Shown: in pieces, positions 49,001-60,478 of the stretch
How the letters are laid out: each line of letters starts with the position of its first letter
How positions within the stretch are numbered: position 1 is the first letter of the stretch
Source: Drosophila pseudoobscura
Taxonomy: Eukaryota > Arthropoda > Insecta > Diptera > Drosophilidae
DNA length: 64,000 bases
Direction of reading: 5' to 3'
Assembly (NCBI RefSeq): GCF_009870125.1
Contig: NC_046683.1
Span: forward strand, 47,631,869-47,695,868
Translations under genes and position numbers: made by a program
Notes under the pieces: model-generated
What the model was told of the DNA's origin: nothing
Databases searched by the model: none
What the model saw: the letters and a program-made list of their open reading frames with translations, nothing else

Positions 49001-49378
49001 GAGCAAAGCTCCTCTGGCATTAGGTTAAAGTGGCTGCAAGGAAAATAACAAATCATGAGAGGGGACTATAGAGACGGCAGCACATTTATGTACCTATTGA
49101 GCCAGGTTTCTTCCAGCGCCCGATCATCCAGGAACTGAAAGTTATACAGCAACAGCCAGAGCCAGTGGTCCTGTCATTGAAGGGAAAACAAACGATAAGA
49201 AGAATAATCCATGCTCTTGGCATATCAATGGAGGAGTACAAACCTTGACACTCGCTTCTTCGTGCTCCGCGGCATGTAGATAATGACTCCAGAGTCTGAT
49301 CAGTGTATCCAGCAGCAACTGGCGGTGTTCCTTCTCCTTTGCCAGCTGCTGCTGCTGCTGCAGCTCCTCTTCGGCCAT
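37004..49378 (-). CDS. mv: mauve, LYST-type BEACH protein
   Basis: Sixteen exons joined in frame give about 3597 aa (bounds: 49378-49244, 49170-49094, 49033-48847, 48768-48658, 48588-45927, 45227-44448, 44389-43947, 43888-41264, 41202-41032, 40972-40241, 40180-40047, 39986-39233, 39173-38673, 38602-37710, 37650-37183, 37124-37004). LYST/mauve is a large cytosolic protein controlling lysosome-related organelle size; loss in flies alters eye pigment granules. Evidence: HEAT/armadillo-like N-terminal two thirds, a ConA-like segment (about 1420-1600), a PH-like region opening with [11 protein letters not shown] (about 2685), the BEACH domain (about 2865-3150; LIPEFF, PEMFENF, INVFHPATYAV) and C-terminal WD40 repeats ([25 protein letters not shown]). 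The DTEGP string favours LYST over other BEACH proteins. Intron 4 is GC-AG. The junction 45927/45227 was chosen by phase. Confidence 0.92.
45228..45926 (-). other. mv: Long mauve intron
   Basis: 699 bp. Phase matching needs the donor GAAG|GTGTGT at 45927; the stronger-looking AA|GTAAAG at 45890 would break the frame unless a small exon of length 2 mod 3 is hidden here. No such exon was found. Repeated CAGATA/ATCTAT strings lie at 45380-45480. Confidence 0.5.
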
Positions 49379-50420
49379 GGTAAATCACAGATAATGGCAA
49401 ACGTGCCTCCCAGCTGGCTGACGAGTTCTCTCCGCTTCACCAAATCCTCGTGCATCGGGCAACGTTGTGGACGCACTGAGCGTTGAGACCAAACTGAACG
49501 GAGGCGATCGAAGGAGAACGCCAGCTGTAATTATTAAAGCGAATCATTAAGCAGTAAAATCTGTGTCTTCTGTATGCGTCTGCCAGAGGAGGAGAAAGAG
49601 GCGACGATGCGTGATTATTTGCCCAGAGGCGGCCAGGCCGGTGATGCTGATAATTTGGAGTGGAAACTTTAGTTGTTTAGCTGGTGCTGCTGCAGCGGCT
49701 GCAGGAAAACTATTAAGATTGCTATTTATAGAGCGGGGCAGCAGCTTTGCAGTGGCATTGCATTCTGTTGCTAAGCCGGCAAAAGATAGTTGCTTGTATT
49801 GTTGGTTGTAGGGGACAGCAGGGCAACTGGTGGGTGGGTGCAATGGCTCTGCCGTTCTAATGCTTCTGCTTCTGGTGCTGCTGCAGCTACAACCGAGTAA
49901 ACAGCTGGCAATGATGCGTGTCTGTAACGGCCACTGGTTGCGGCGATAAGGGGCAATCTAGAAGCAGTAGGAGACCGCATCGATGCAAGCTAAAATCACT
50001 TGATTGATTTCTGCAAGAGAGAAGGTTTTTTTCCCGCTGATCCATTCATTCCACTGCATTATCGCCAAAGATACAGCGGTTACAGCCAAAGAGAGGTTCC
50101 ATTTCTCTACTGCGCAGAACAGAATTATACCTCTCGCTAGTCATCAAATATGAATGGAGTGCATCTAGTATATGGGAAGCACATAAAAAATGAATTTTCA
50201 TAGCTTACCAGAAAACGAAACGAAAACAAAATAAGAGAAATGAAACAGCAAGAACAAGCTATTTTAGAACGCCATTTTGGTTGGTTCTTTTAGTTTGTTT
50301 TATGTGTCTCTTCTTTGACTCTTTCCCTGCGTCCCGCGAGTGCGTTTGTTATTATTTAAACTATATTTGTTGTTGTTTTTTACACTTGTTGTTGCTCTTT
50401 TCAATGTGTTGGGGGTACGA
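49379..50420. other. mauve 5' region
   Basis: No coding evidence. It probably contains the mauve 5' UTR and an intron leading to a start site near the reverse-oriented promoter motifs at 50420-50480. Confidence 0.45.
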
Positions 50421-50790
50421 CTAGTGTAACTGACCCTCAGAATATACCGAAATATACTGATTAATTTTAAAAATATACCGTAAATTCCCCTCTGAAAAAT
50501 GAACTAAGCCCACTAGACACCACTCTTTTTAAAAAGATGCACAACTAGAGTTAAAGCGCGGAAAATAATGCGAATGAGAATAGTAATAATTACTCTTGTA
50601 GTACCATACTATCCTTTAACTTTGCTTAAAAAAAGACCACGATATCATTCACCTAAACTGCGCTAAAATTATTTAAGATTCAACTTTTTGTGGAGTGTAC
50701 TTTGATACCCACTGGGCGACAATTGGCTAACCGTTCTGTGTTCATGATCGGAAATAATATTCCTTAATTTTGATATTCCGTTTAATATGA
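50420..50790 (-). promoter_or_regulatory. mv: Reverse-oriented promoter repeat upstream of mauve
   Basis: Read on the minus strand: CGGAATATCAAAATTAAGGA (about 50760-50779), then CGGTATATTTTT ending at 50469, CGGTATATTC and GAGGGTCAG (50432-50440), then GTTACACTA (50422-50430), a weak Motif 1. The order equals that of the Mfap1 and DNApol-eta promoter repeats. The middle is interrupted by a sequence containing a reversed piggyBac-MITE core. It points toward mauve, about 1 kb from its ATG. Confidence 0.55.
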
Positions 50791-51774
50791 ATAAACATAA
50801 TTGTGTCATAAATAGTGCCTTAGTTATTCGACTGATAGCCGGAGACGTGTCGGCTAACACTAATCTTGGGTTTGGTCTGTCTAGCATCTCAAATTATCGC
50901 AGCAAATTTAGCTAAGTCTAATGTCATACAGCTATTAGGATAGTATTTACTAAAACTATAGCAGATAATCCAACCTGATTTCCGTGTAGTTTTTTCCCGA
51001 GATAATTTTCTAAATATTGAAAGTTAACTAATTTCCCCAATCTGAAAACATATTAAGATAAACAAAAGTTCACATTTTCGGTATTTTTTAAGTATGAATA
51101 TAGTAGAAAACGAACGATAAAAGTCCGAACTTTTATACGGTTACACTGATACACACACACACTGGATTCAATACATGCGCTGGATGCTGCTTTTTCCAGA
51201 CCAAAGGTTTTTTGGTTTTTCTATCAAAATTTGTTGATTTTAAAACAACAAAAACTACACCCCAACCAATTGTGGCAGTACAGTGTAAAAATAAAGTTGG
51301 AATAATTTGCCAGTGAAATACAAAGTGAATAAAATTCTCAGCAAAAGAAATCGCAATCGTCACATCTTTTCGTTTGCACACCAATACCAACATATTACCA
51401 TAATAGCCAAGGCAAAGAACTAATACAGGTGCAAAAAAACACAACACCCAACACAAGAAAGTGAACTAATCGAACGATCGAAAGTCTACGTCTACGTCTG
51501 CGAGTGCCAAGGTACTTTTAGTACTTTTAAATCGATTTACGCTCTGTGCATTTCTACGTAAGAGTAGCATACCATTTGGAAATATTACGCAAGTACTATT
51601 TCTGGTTATATCTGTTGAATAATCATGGCTCAGTAAACATGAATCCTCAACGAGAATATTTTGCCCAACGCACTCCGTGTGGAGACAAAAGCAAGACGCA
51701 ATTTTCTGCCGATTGGCAGGTATCTAATACTATCGCCCCCACTCCCCCCAATTCCTCTTACTTCTACGAGCAAA
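50790..51774. other. RNF10-like gene 5' region
   Basis: No coding exon. Splice-like signals (CTAC|GTAAGA at 51556 and TTGGCAG at 51720) suggest a 5' UTR intron just before the start codon. Confidence 0.45.
51077..51148 (+). promoter_or_regulatory. Motif 6 + Motif 1 promoter of the RNF10-like gene
   Basis: TTCGGTATTTTT at 51077-51088 is an exact match to Motif 6 (KTYRGTATWTTT), and CGGTTACACTG at 51138-51148 matches Motif 1 (YGGTCACACTR) with one mismatch. Both face the + strand. The flanks do not resemble the dispersed promoter repeat. Confidence 0.5.
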
Positions 51775-54195
51775 ATGGACAACAGCAGCAAGAAGCAACA
51801 ACATGCCAGAGCGAGCAAATCGTCTGGTGAGACCCAACGCAAGTCCAGTGGTGAGTGAAGAACGAGATCCATGTATATCCAATGAAAGAGATAGATAGAT
51901 TGCCATCATGCTCTAGCTATACTCTATCTATACATGTATGTGTTTGTCTCTCTTGCTTATTTACTAAACAACCTGTCTGTGTTCCCAATCAGAATTGCAG
52001 AACAACAAACAGCGCAATAGCCGCAGACGCGAGCAGCTTCCGACGCCGCGCAACGACCAGCAACAGCAGCCGAGGCACCCCAAACAGCAGCAACAACAAC
52101 AGCAACCTGCTAAACTTCGTCCCAATGTGGACAAGCGTCCAAGGGCGCGAGGCAGTGGCGGTGGCGGTGGCAGTACTGCGGGCTACTATGGCCCTGCCGA
52201 TGGAGCTTACGATGGCCCTGAATGCGGGCATCACGACGGGGCTTACGGCGGCACCGGACTAGCAGCCACTAGTGGCGGCTACCCGCGTAGCGACTTTGAC
52301 TATGAACTAAACTCTGTGTACGCGCAAGGCAGCAAGAAGCAGAACCTGAACCATCTGCTCAACTTCCATTGTGTGCCACGCGATGCGTCGGACACTAGAA
52401 ATGGCCATGGACGCGCTGCCGGTCATTATCACCATCACAATGCTGGACGCAAGCCTCGCTACAACAAGGAACAGTTCCTGCAGGCCAATTTTCAGTTTGT
52501 CATTCGGTCGGGGGCCAAGGCCCATGTAAATGGCTCACCGGACACTTTGATCGACTGGAACTTCATTGAGCAAATCAACATCCAGACCACGGAGGAGCCA
52601 CAGTGCCCCATTTGTCTGTATCCCCCGGTGGCTGCCAAGCTCACACGCTGCGGCCATGCCTACTGCTGGCCCTGCCTCTTGCACTATCTCTCGCTGAGCG
52701 ACAAGACCTGGCGCAAGTGCCCCATCTGCTACGATGCCATCCACGCTGGCGATCTGAAGAGCTGCACCATTGAGCAGCAGCATGCAATGAATGTGGGAGA
52801 TCGCATCACCTTCCAGCTGATGCGTCGTCGCAAGGGCTGCATGTACATCGAGCGGCACGGTGTAATCGTAGGGGAATTCGGCGAACGATTCCCCCTGCTC
52901 AGTGCTGGTGACGAGGCCAAGCGATACTCAAAGTTTTTAATCGCCAAGCGGGCTGATGTTTCAGCCATCATCGAAAGGGAGCGGCGCGAACTATTGGCCG
53001 AGTCGGATGCATCCTGTCCGGAGGATATATTCATCCAGCAGGCACTCCTAGTGCTGAACGAGCGCCTCGAGAAGTTGGGCCTCAAAGAGGATGAGGAGTC
53101 GCCGCTGGAGGAGCAGCCACTACCACCAGCAGCTCTCAGTCTGGAGAACGAAAACAAAAATGATATTGAGAAATCGGACGATGCCTCCATATCATCGGGC
53201 GAGGCATCCAGCAGTATTGGCAGTGCACACAGCGGCAGCAAATACTACTATTTCTACCAGTCGAACGATGGACAAAACATCTACTTGCATCCCCTGAATG
53301 TAAAGATGCTGCAGGCCTGCTATGGCACTCTGGATCTGGGTCCACTCCTGATTGAGTCGCAGATCCTGCAGAAGGAGCAGCACTCCATGGACGAGGAGCA
53401 TCGCCGAAAGTTCACTTGCTTGGGACATTTGCCCCTCACGTGTCAGTTTTCTGTTGTGGAAGTGGAACTCCAACCACCAGTCGTCTCTGGGGGAATTCTC
53501 AAGTTGTTTAAAGGTGAGTTTGGCCGGGTTTGGTCGTCTGCTAAAGAATCCCCACTTAAAACTTAACATGTACTCTCATTTTCAGAGGATCTTTTGCATC
53601 GCAAGAAGGAGCGACAGCGTCGCGATCGCGAAGAACGCAAGCGGGAGCAGCACATCAATGAGATCAACGATCGCCAAATGGGAAAACTTATTGCCAGTGC
53701 AGCAAACCTAAATCTTGAGTCTTCCCATGAGTTTCCTACTGTAAGCTTTCCTTCTCAATTGCACAATTTCTGTATTGCTACATCATTTGTTTGCCTCTGC
53801 AGTGTGGCTTTGAAGAGGCCTTGCCGTCGCCCAGCGGCGTAACGCCAATGATCATCAGACAGGAAAGCAGTGCAACCAACCCCAAGCAGGAGCTGTGGCC
53901 CACCATCGGCAGTTTCTCGCCAGTCAGCAGCAGCGGCAACGCTATGAGTTCTGTAGGTGCCTGGGGACGCTCGGCTCCTCCTCCAGCACCAAGGGCCATG
54001 CCATCGGCTATGTCACGAGATGAAAACCCTGATCAGCGTTCGGTGGGCCATTGGGGTCTGGGCGAGTTGCTCGTCGGAGCTTTGGATCAGCAGCAGCAGA
54101 AGCAGCAGCAGCCGCGAGGTGGCAAGCCCCAAAAGAAGGCCAAGGCCAAGAAAATGGTTCCACTGTTTGCCATGGGCATGAACAGAGCTCCTTAA
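51775..54195 (+). CDS. RNF10-like RING finger protein
   Basis: Exons 51775-51850, 51993-53513, 53586-53740 and 53803-54195 give 714 aa. RNF10 is a RING E3 ligase; in mammals and yeast it ubiquitinates small-subunit ribosomal proteins on stalled ribosomes. Evidence: the family block NLNHLLNFHCVPRD, NKEQFLQANFQFVI, WNFIEQINIQ leads into a C3HC4 RING at about residues 230-272 (CPICLYPP, CGHAYCWPC, KCPIC), followed by the conserved MRRRKGCMYIE and, further on, YYYFYQSNDGQNIYLHPLNVKML and FSVVEVEL. The Gln/Gly-rich N terminus and C-terminal QQQQKQQQ are low complexity. The melanogaster homolog is, from memory, CG12099. The ATG at 51775 (GCAAAATGG) is a good start context. It converges with Cct2. 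Confidence 0.92.
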
Positions 54196-54356
54196 AAAAG
54201 GAGAAGCTAAAATTAGCGAAATTATTGTACAACCATGTACGTTTTTTTTTTATGAATACTTCAAAGTTATTTCAAATCAACGATGGATATTTGAACTATA
54301 ATTTAACCAACATTTTATCCATAATACACATATGCATAACTATATCAAGTTAATCC

Positions 54357-54362
54357 AATAAA
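54357..54362 (+). terminator. Polyadenylation signal of the RNF10-like gene
   Basis: AATAAA 161 bases past the stop codon, in the 279-bp gap before the Cct2 stop on the other strand. Confidence 0.65.
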
Positions 54363-54474
54363 AGCAGCAAGCATACTCGTACTAGGAATTCAGTGTATAA
54401 AAATACACGGTTGAAAGACGCTTAATCATAAAAAAGAGAAGGGGCCACCACAGCATGTCGTCTGTCGTCCAACA

Positions 54475-55855
54475 TTATTTTGAAACAATTTTAGGCTTAA
54501 CCAAATCGAATTCCTGTGGTGGGGCTCTCGTGGAACCCAGGTCCACCACGGGGAAACTGCTGGAACGGTTCAGATTTCCGAGATCGGCCGCACCAGAGCC
54601 ATGCCTTCGAGAATCAATGCCACTGTCACTCCGGGCCACCGAATGGGACTCTTCATACTCATCGTTGGAATCGCTGCCGTCCGGGGAATGCATTGCCGAT
54701 GGATCGTCGCAATTAATCGATGCTGTCGAACTCCAAGCGCTCATTATTTTGCCCTTCGACTCGTTCCAGAACGAGTGCAGACGATCGCGGCCAAAGGCCT
54801 GTAGAAATGCGTCGATAAACTCGCGCGACTTCTCTTCCCATTTGGCAATGATGTCGACCTTCACCCTCTTGCCGCGATCCTTCAGTTCGTCCATTTTATT
54901 CTGCAGACGGAACTTCTTTTCGGAGAGAAATGAAACGTTCAGCTCCTTGGCGGAGTAGCCGCGGGCCAGATTGCGACGGACATAGACATCGTAGTCCTTT
55001 ACGATGCGAGCCACAACGTCCGATGTGGACACACCCTCAGTGCGTTCGGTGGCCACAAACATGCCGCGTGCCTTCAGCGGAGCATATATATCATTAACGC
55101 CCCCAGCGCCGTATGGAATGTCATCGTGGGCCACAAAATCAATTTTGTGCTCAGTCAGAAAATCATCGGTAAGTGTCCAGGGAGCATTCGGAACGACCTA
55201 TGGGCACAGGAGAGATTTAAGTATATCCTATCCCTGTTAGCTTTTTGAGACGCACCTCATCCACATAACGACAATGACGGACTGCCTCGTAGCGCTCAAA
55301 GCCATTCATCACTGTGCGACCCTTCATTTTCAGTGTCAGCTCATCGTTGCACACTCCAACAATCAGATAGACATTCGGAAATATATTCTTGGCCTGCATC
55401 AGCTGCCTGGCATGGCCCTGATGGAACAGATCATAGATGCCATCGGCATAGACGCGCACCCGACGCTTCGACTGCCCGGAATGGGCCATCTCGTAGCTGA
55501 TCCGTTGAGTATAATCACAGCCATTCAGCTCATCCAAGGCCTGAACATCGTTGGCAAAGGGACACGGCTTGCAAAACGGCTAAAAGGCATAGAAAAGGTA
55601 TTTGAAAATGGTTACCTTTGGGACTGACTCTCTCGCTCTCTGGCTTACAAATTTGTCAAAGTTCATGTCATATAGGGGCAACGTCGGGAATGATTCCCAT
55701 TCCGGTAGCTCAGAATCCGTTGAGTCTACATCCTCCAGTAGTTTATCCATCTGGAATTCATAGGATGGCGTTGATCGCCCAGACCTTGACGCTGGCGAAG
55801 GAGTTCCATGCTCCGATGATGACGGAGAGGCTTCCTCCTCGATCAATTTATCCAT
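54475..55855 (-). CDS. Cct2: CTP:phosphocholine cytidylyltransferase, Cct2
   Basis: Exons 55855-55649, 55579-55256 and 55197-54475 give 417 aa. The enzyme makes CDP-choline from CTP and phosphocholine, the rate-limiting step of phosphatidylcholine synthesis, and is activated by binding membranes and lipid droplets. Catalytic signatures: [19 protein letters not shown] with the HxGH nucleotide site, RYVDE, and [19 protein letters not shown]. After it comes the amphipathic membrane helix ([23 protein letters not shown] and following, unbroken), then a Ser/Asp-rich tail. The N terminus is short and acidic with two MDKL strings and no clear basic nuclear signal, so I assign it to the cytoplasmic paralog Cct2; the assignment to Cct1 versus Cct2 is inference. 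Introns match those of the neighbour exactly. Confidence 0.88.
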
Positions 55856-57310
55856 TTTTGTTTTGTTTTATTTTTTCGAAAATATAGAAAATGCAGAACT
55901 GCAGCCAACTGGAACCGCTCGTGATACTTCCAAATGGGTGACTGATTATATAAAACCGTTTCTTTTCCACACCAAATGCTCGGCACACTCTGATGAGGAT
56001 TGCAAGAGCGGCAGCTCCAGGGTTCGAGAGTTGCCCACAAATTGCGCAGCGCCTATCAAAATTAATTGGCGGCAAAGCCAATTGTGGCTCGGGAGGAGGC
56101 TGGCACAGGCACACGACTTGAGGCATAGTAGCGACCCATTCTTATGGTCTGTGTCTACAAAGATCTCTGTCATCTCTCAATTGCCATAAATTGAGGCGCA
56201 AACAAATAGGAAGTGCCTCCGTGATGGTCGCCTGACTCTTGGCACGGGGGTACAAATCAGGCGATACATACATACATATGTATATAAACTATATAGATAA
56301 ATCTACAAAGCCATTAAACAAATCACTGAACCAGAAGACCAATCAAAAACTATTGTTTCATCATCGTTCGGCACCAATAGAGCGGCCATTCGAAATGATT
56401 TTCATAATTATATGAAAGGGGAATGAATACAATACTATTAAAAAACGGAAGCGAAAGGTATCAATAGGTAAATAAGAGATATAGTAAATCTAATACTTCT
56501 GTAGAGGCCTTGAAGGTATTTAAAACTATATTAGATGGTACATAAGGTATTCAGATTACAAAAACTAATTTTGTCTTGCACACTATCCGTTTCGTGTCCG
56601 CCTCCTACGAGGAGCCGTAACATATACCCTCAATAATTAGATGAACTATTTTCCAAAAGTTTTCTTTCGATTCAAGGTTTATTTTTCAAAAAATATTTAA
56701 CAAAGCATTTGCAATAATTCCGATATTGCCATGTGTTGAATCATGTTTCTATTTTTTGTTTTTGAATGCGTTTTGGTTTTCTCTATGATGTTGGTGTTCT
56801 GTATGTTGGTTAACTTATAGTTATAGTGTATGCGAAATAATTTAATATAAATATTTCTAGATATTTCCGGTATCTTCTACTTCTCTTCTGCTGTTACTGC
56901 ACGCACACGAGCAACCGAGTGCTTAATACAAAAATGAGTCTTTTCTGCATTGGTTTTTTGTTCCAATAATGTAAGCCCCATATACATTTTGCGAGTCGCG
57001 GGATTCGGGAATCGGTGAATGGTGTATCGTGCTGTGCGCCTTCACTCCATTTGGCTAAAATTAGCTAAAGGATCTGATGGGTAGATAGGGGATCAGGGAT
57101 TGAGAGTGAGAGTGAGGTATAGCCGAGTGATAGCGAGTGCGAGTGAAAACTAAAGACTAATTGGATTACAGATACCCTTTAGAGCTATGTGTAAGTAGAG
57201 GTGAATCTGGATGAGCCTGCGAGGAGGGACGTTTCCCTCTCCGATCCCATAGAAAGGAAAAGAGAGGTAGAAAAAGTTCAGGCTAGTTCCAAAATCTAAA
57301 ATCATTCGCC
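55856..57310. other. Space between Cct2 and Cct1
   Basis: About 1.45 kb with no supported gene. It should hold the Cct2 promoter/5' UTR and the Cct1 3' UTR. AT-rich, with short ATATAC microsatellites near 56265-56290. No promoter repeat of the 26.2/63.0 kb family was seen. Confidence 0.5.
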
Positions 57311-59037
57311 TCAATTGACGGAGCGTCTCTCAAACTCCACTTCCTGATCGACGGCCTCCGTTTCATTGTCATCATCATCGTCATCGTCGTCGTAGGTGTC
57401 CTGGTAGCTCCGACGTGCCAGAGCGGACCTCTTCTTATGCTTGCCATTAAGAGAACTACTACTGGCCGCACTGTACTCCGCGAGTTCCAAGTACTCATCG
57501 CTGGACTCTGTTTCCTCATCCTCGTCGCCCTCGAGCTCGTCACCATTGACCGATCCAGAGGGACTACCGGGCGGACTTAGGGCCTGTATCAGCTTTCCCT
57601 TTGACTCGTTCCACAGATGATTCAAACGCTCGCGGCCAAAGAGCAGCAGGAACGTATCGATAAACTCGCGCGACTTCTCCTCCCACTTTGTGATGAGGTC
57701 GCCCTTCACTTTGGTCAGCTCCCGCTTGCCCCGTGACTTCAGTTCGTCCATTTTATTCTGTAGACGGAACTTTTTCTCGGAGAGAAATGAAACGTTCAGC
57801 TCCTTGGCGGAATAGCCCCGTGCCAGATTGCGACGCACATACAAATCGTAGTCTTTAACGATTCGGGCCACAATGTCTGATGTGGACACACCCTCAGTCC
57901 GTTCGGTGGCCACAAACATTCCACGAGCCTTTAACGGGCCATAGATATCGTCCATGCCTTGGGTTCCATAGGGAATGTCGTCATGGGCAACAAAATCTAT
58001 TTTGTTGTCAGCAATGAACGCATCGGACAGTGTCCAGGGAGCATTCTGAACAATCTGTGGAGGGCGAAAAGGGAAGGGTTATCAAGGGTTGAATCGACCT
58101 GCTTACGCTGAGCACTCACCTCATCGACATAACGACAATGACGCACACCCTCGTACCGCTCAAAACCATTCATCACAGTTCGTCCCTTCATGCGGTGCGT
58201 TAGCTCGTCGTTGCACACTCCGACAATTAGATAGACGTTGGGAAAGATGTTCTTGGCCTGCATCAGCTGCCTGGCATGGCCCTGATGAAACAGGTCGTAG
58301 ATGCCATCGGCATAGACGCGCACACGACGATTCGTCTGGCCGGAGCGGGCCATTTGGTAGGTGATACGATAGGTGTAGTCGCAGCGATCTCGCTCCACCA
58401 TAGCCTCCTCGTCGCAGGAAAACGGGGCCGGCTTGCAAATGGTCTATAAAATAGAAAAGCCAAATTAATATTGAATGGGATTTTATCTTTTGAGTGTCCC
58501 AGTGCTTACCGCAAAGTCAGATGTACCGCTAAAGGTCTGCTGCGATGTGGATGCAGCTATAACGGGAGGCGCCTGTGGCTGTGGCACATATTTGCGCTTC
58601 ACTCCGCTGAGATAATCCGCCGTCGATGTAGCGGCGGGCAGAGTGTCCTCGGCGGCGGCAGCCTCACCGTCATCGTCTGGTTCGCACTGTGAGATGGTGC
58701 GCGTGCAGTCCCTGAGCGTGGTGGCCGAGGTGGTGGGCTCTGCGGCGCCATCAACGACGACACTCTCCAGCTGGCCATTGGACTTGGCCTTGCCGGGTGA
58801 TCGAGAACCGGGGCTAGTTGTGCGCTGATCTTTGGCATCCACCACAATGGTGGTGGTGGTAATGGGCGACGTTGATGGTGAGGTGGAGGCAGAGGCGGGC
58901 ATGGCGATGGCCGTCTCGTATGTTCGTTTCCGCGTGGTCAGCGTCGAAGTGATCAGGGGCGTGGCCGGCGGGGAGGTAGCTGCCTGTGATGTGTTAATTG
59001 TGTTGTTGGTGTTGGCGAGTATCGATGAGGTGGCCAT
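57311..59037 (-). CDS. Cct1: CTP:phosphocholine cytidylyltransferase, Cct1
   Basis: Exons 59037-58510, 58443-58120 and 58054-57311 give 531 aa. Same reaction and catalytic motifs as its neighbour ([28 protein letters not shown]) and the same amphipathic helix. The N-terminal 176 residues are a Ser/Thr/Pro-rich extension containing RKR (in LTTRKRTYE) and KRK clusters, fitting the nuclear paralog. The C terminus carries an eight-Asp run and ends ERRSVN. Exon 2 is 324 nt in both paralogs and all introns are phase 0, which shows tandem duplication. A good acceptor (TTATTTTTGCAG) at 59160 shows that the ATG exon is preceded by a non-coding exon upstream. Confidence 0.9.
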
Positions 59038-59159
59038 CGCAGCGAATGTTTTGGAGCGGCAGTTTTAACGATTTCCCTTAAAACACTTGTGGGTGGATCG
59101 GAGGAGGCGTTCACTGTTGACTGCCGTGTTCGTGGAGGAGGAGATTCACGTGCGTCCAA

Positions 59160-59664
59160 CTGCAAAAATAAGGGGAATAACGGTTAGAATGCCATTCAGG
59201 TAATTTGTTCTGCTGGCAAAACAACACGTGACGTCGCATTTCTCCCGTTGCTGCGCAATTGCAGCGGTAGCGGCACCGTGGCACCATGGCCGAATCAATT
59301 TATTTTTAATTGCCAAACCGAATGATTCGATTCGCCACGCGCACATCGAACCACTGAAATTCCTCAGAAATCAGCAGCAACAGAAATAAATCACAACTAA
59401 AGAAAGAACAACTACAAACGCATTATTGGCACGTACATTCAACCAGGCAGGGCAAAGAAGAAACGGCAACTAAAACTAAAACAACGGCACTGTGAAAGCG
59501 CAGCAGCCGCTTGGCTTGGGTGGGCGATAGGGAGAGGGAGATGGAACTAGTTCCACCATTAGCGCATTAGCTGCACTTCATTGTTGCCACTGCTGCAATC
59601 TCCCGTTTTACATAAACAAAACGAAACGGAGAGATTCGAATGTGAGTCAGAGAAGGCAGCTACG
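59160..59664. other. Cct1 5' intron / upstream sequence
   Basis: No supported gene. It lies upstream of the Cct1 5' UTR acceptor on the minus strand and just before the candidate small ORF on the plus strand. Confidence 0.4.
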
Positions 59665-60478
59665 ATGACCCAATCGGGGTGCCTGGACTCTCTCTCGCTC
59701 CCATTCAGTCAGCTGTTCGCTGCGTGCTCCAAATTAATTTCGGCCATGCCATGGCATGTTCAACAGGAGGTAAGGCTGTTGTGCTAGTTTTGTTTGTCAC
59801 CATCTCTTACCATCTCCCACACAAACACATACTTATGCGAATGTAAACTTTTTTCGATGCCACCCCCTCGCACTGTCTTACCTTCTTATTAATGTACCTT
59901 GAAGCAGTCAAACGATTTCTCATACCCATGTTTATTCAACATAAGAGACATATGTATGTATGTACATACACATGCACACATTTATCTATTGCCGCTTACG
60001 TCTGAATATTTCTTTGGCATTGAGGTGATCCTATTACGTCAGAGATGTTTGAGGTGCAGGTACGGTATCCACCCGTGTAGTATTCCTTTCTTATCTGGAA
60101 ATCAACAGGCCATTTGATGATAAGCACAAAATCCAACCGAGACCCAAATGGCTGTTTCTTGGAATCGTACTTTTGCCCGCTCAAGGTCTGACTTAGCTCT
60201 GATTCACCTGGAACCGGCTTCGCGACAGTTCAAGTTCAACTCTTGGCTTTGGACCAAGAGAACAAGAAAGAGAGAGCGAGAGAGATCTGTGCTCTGATGT
60301 AAGCTGTATTTTAAACATCGAAAAATACGTGCATGTACAAACATGTTAATTCTGTTGCCAGGCAAAAGGAAAAGTGTGGGGCAAGCAATCTTCAGCTACG
60401 ATCAACGTCACAAGGCGGAGAGTCGTACGATCGATCCACTTGTCGGCAGAGCAGAGGATGACGGTGCGCCGTATGTAA
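59665..60478 (+). CDS. Candidate two-exon small protein (73 aa), unrecognised
   Basis: Exon 59665-59769 (35 codons, MTQSGCLDSLSL... to HVQQE) ends at a strong donor GAG|GTAAGG. Exon 60362-60478 begins after TTGCCAG and continues in frame (AKGKVWGKQSSATINV...) to a TAA. No family is recognised. The C-terminal half is basic (TRRRVVRS, MTVRRM). The stop overlaps a second donor-like CCGTAT|GTAAGT, so exon 2 could instead be an internal or untranslated exon. The start context (TACGATGA) is weak. It may equally be 5' UTR of a plus-strand transcript. Treat as a hypothesis. Confidence 0.3.
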
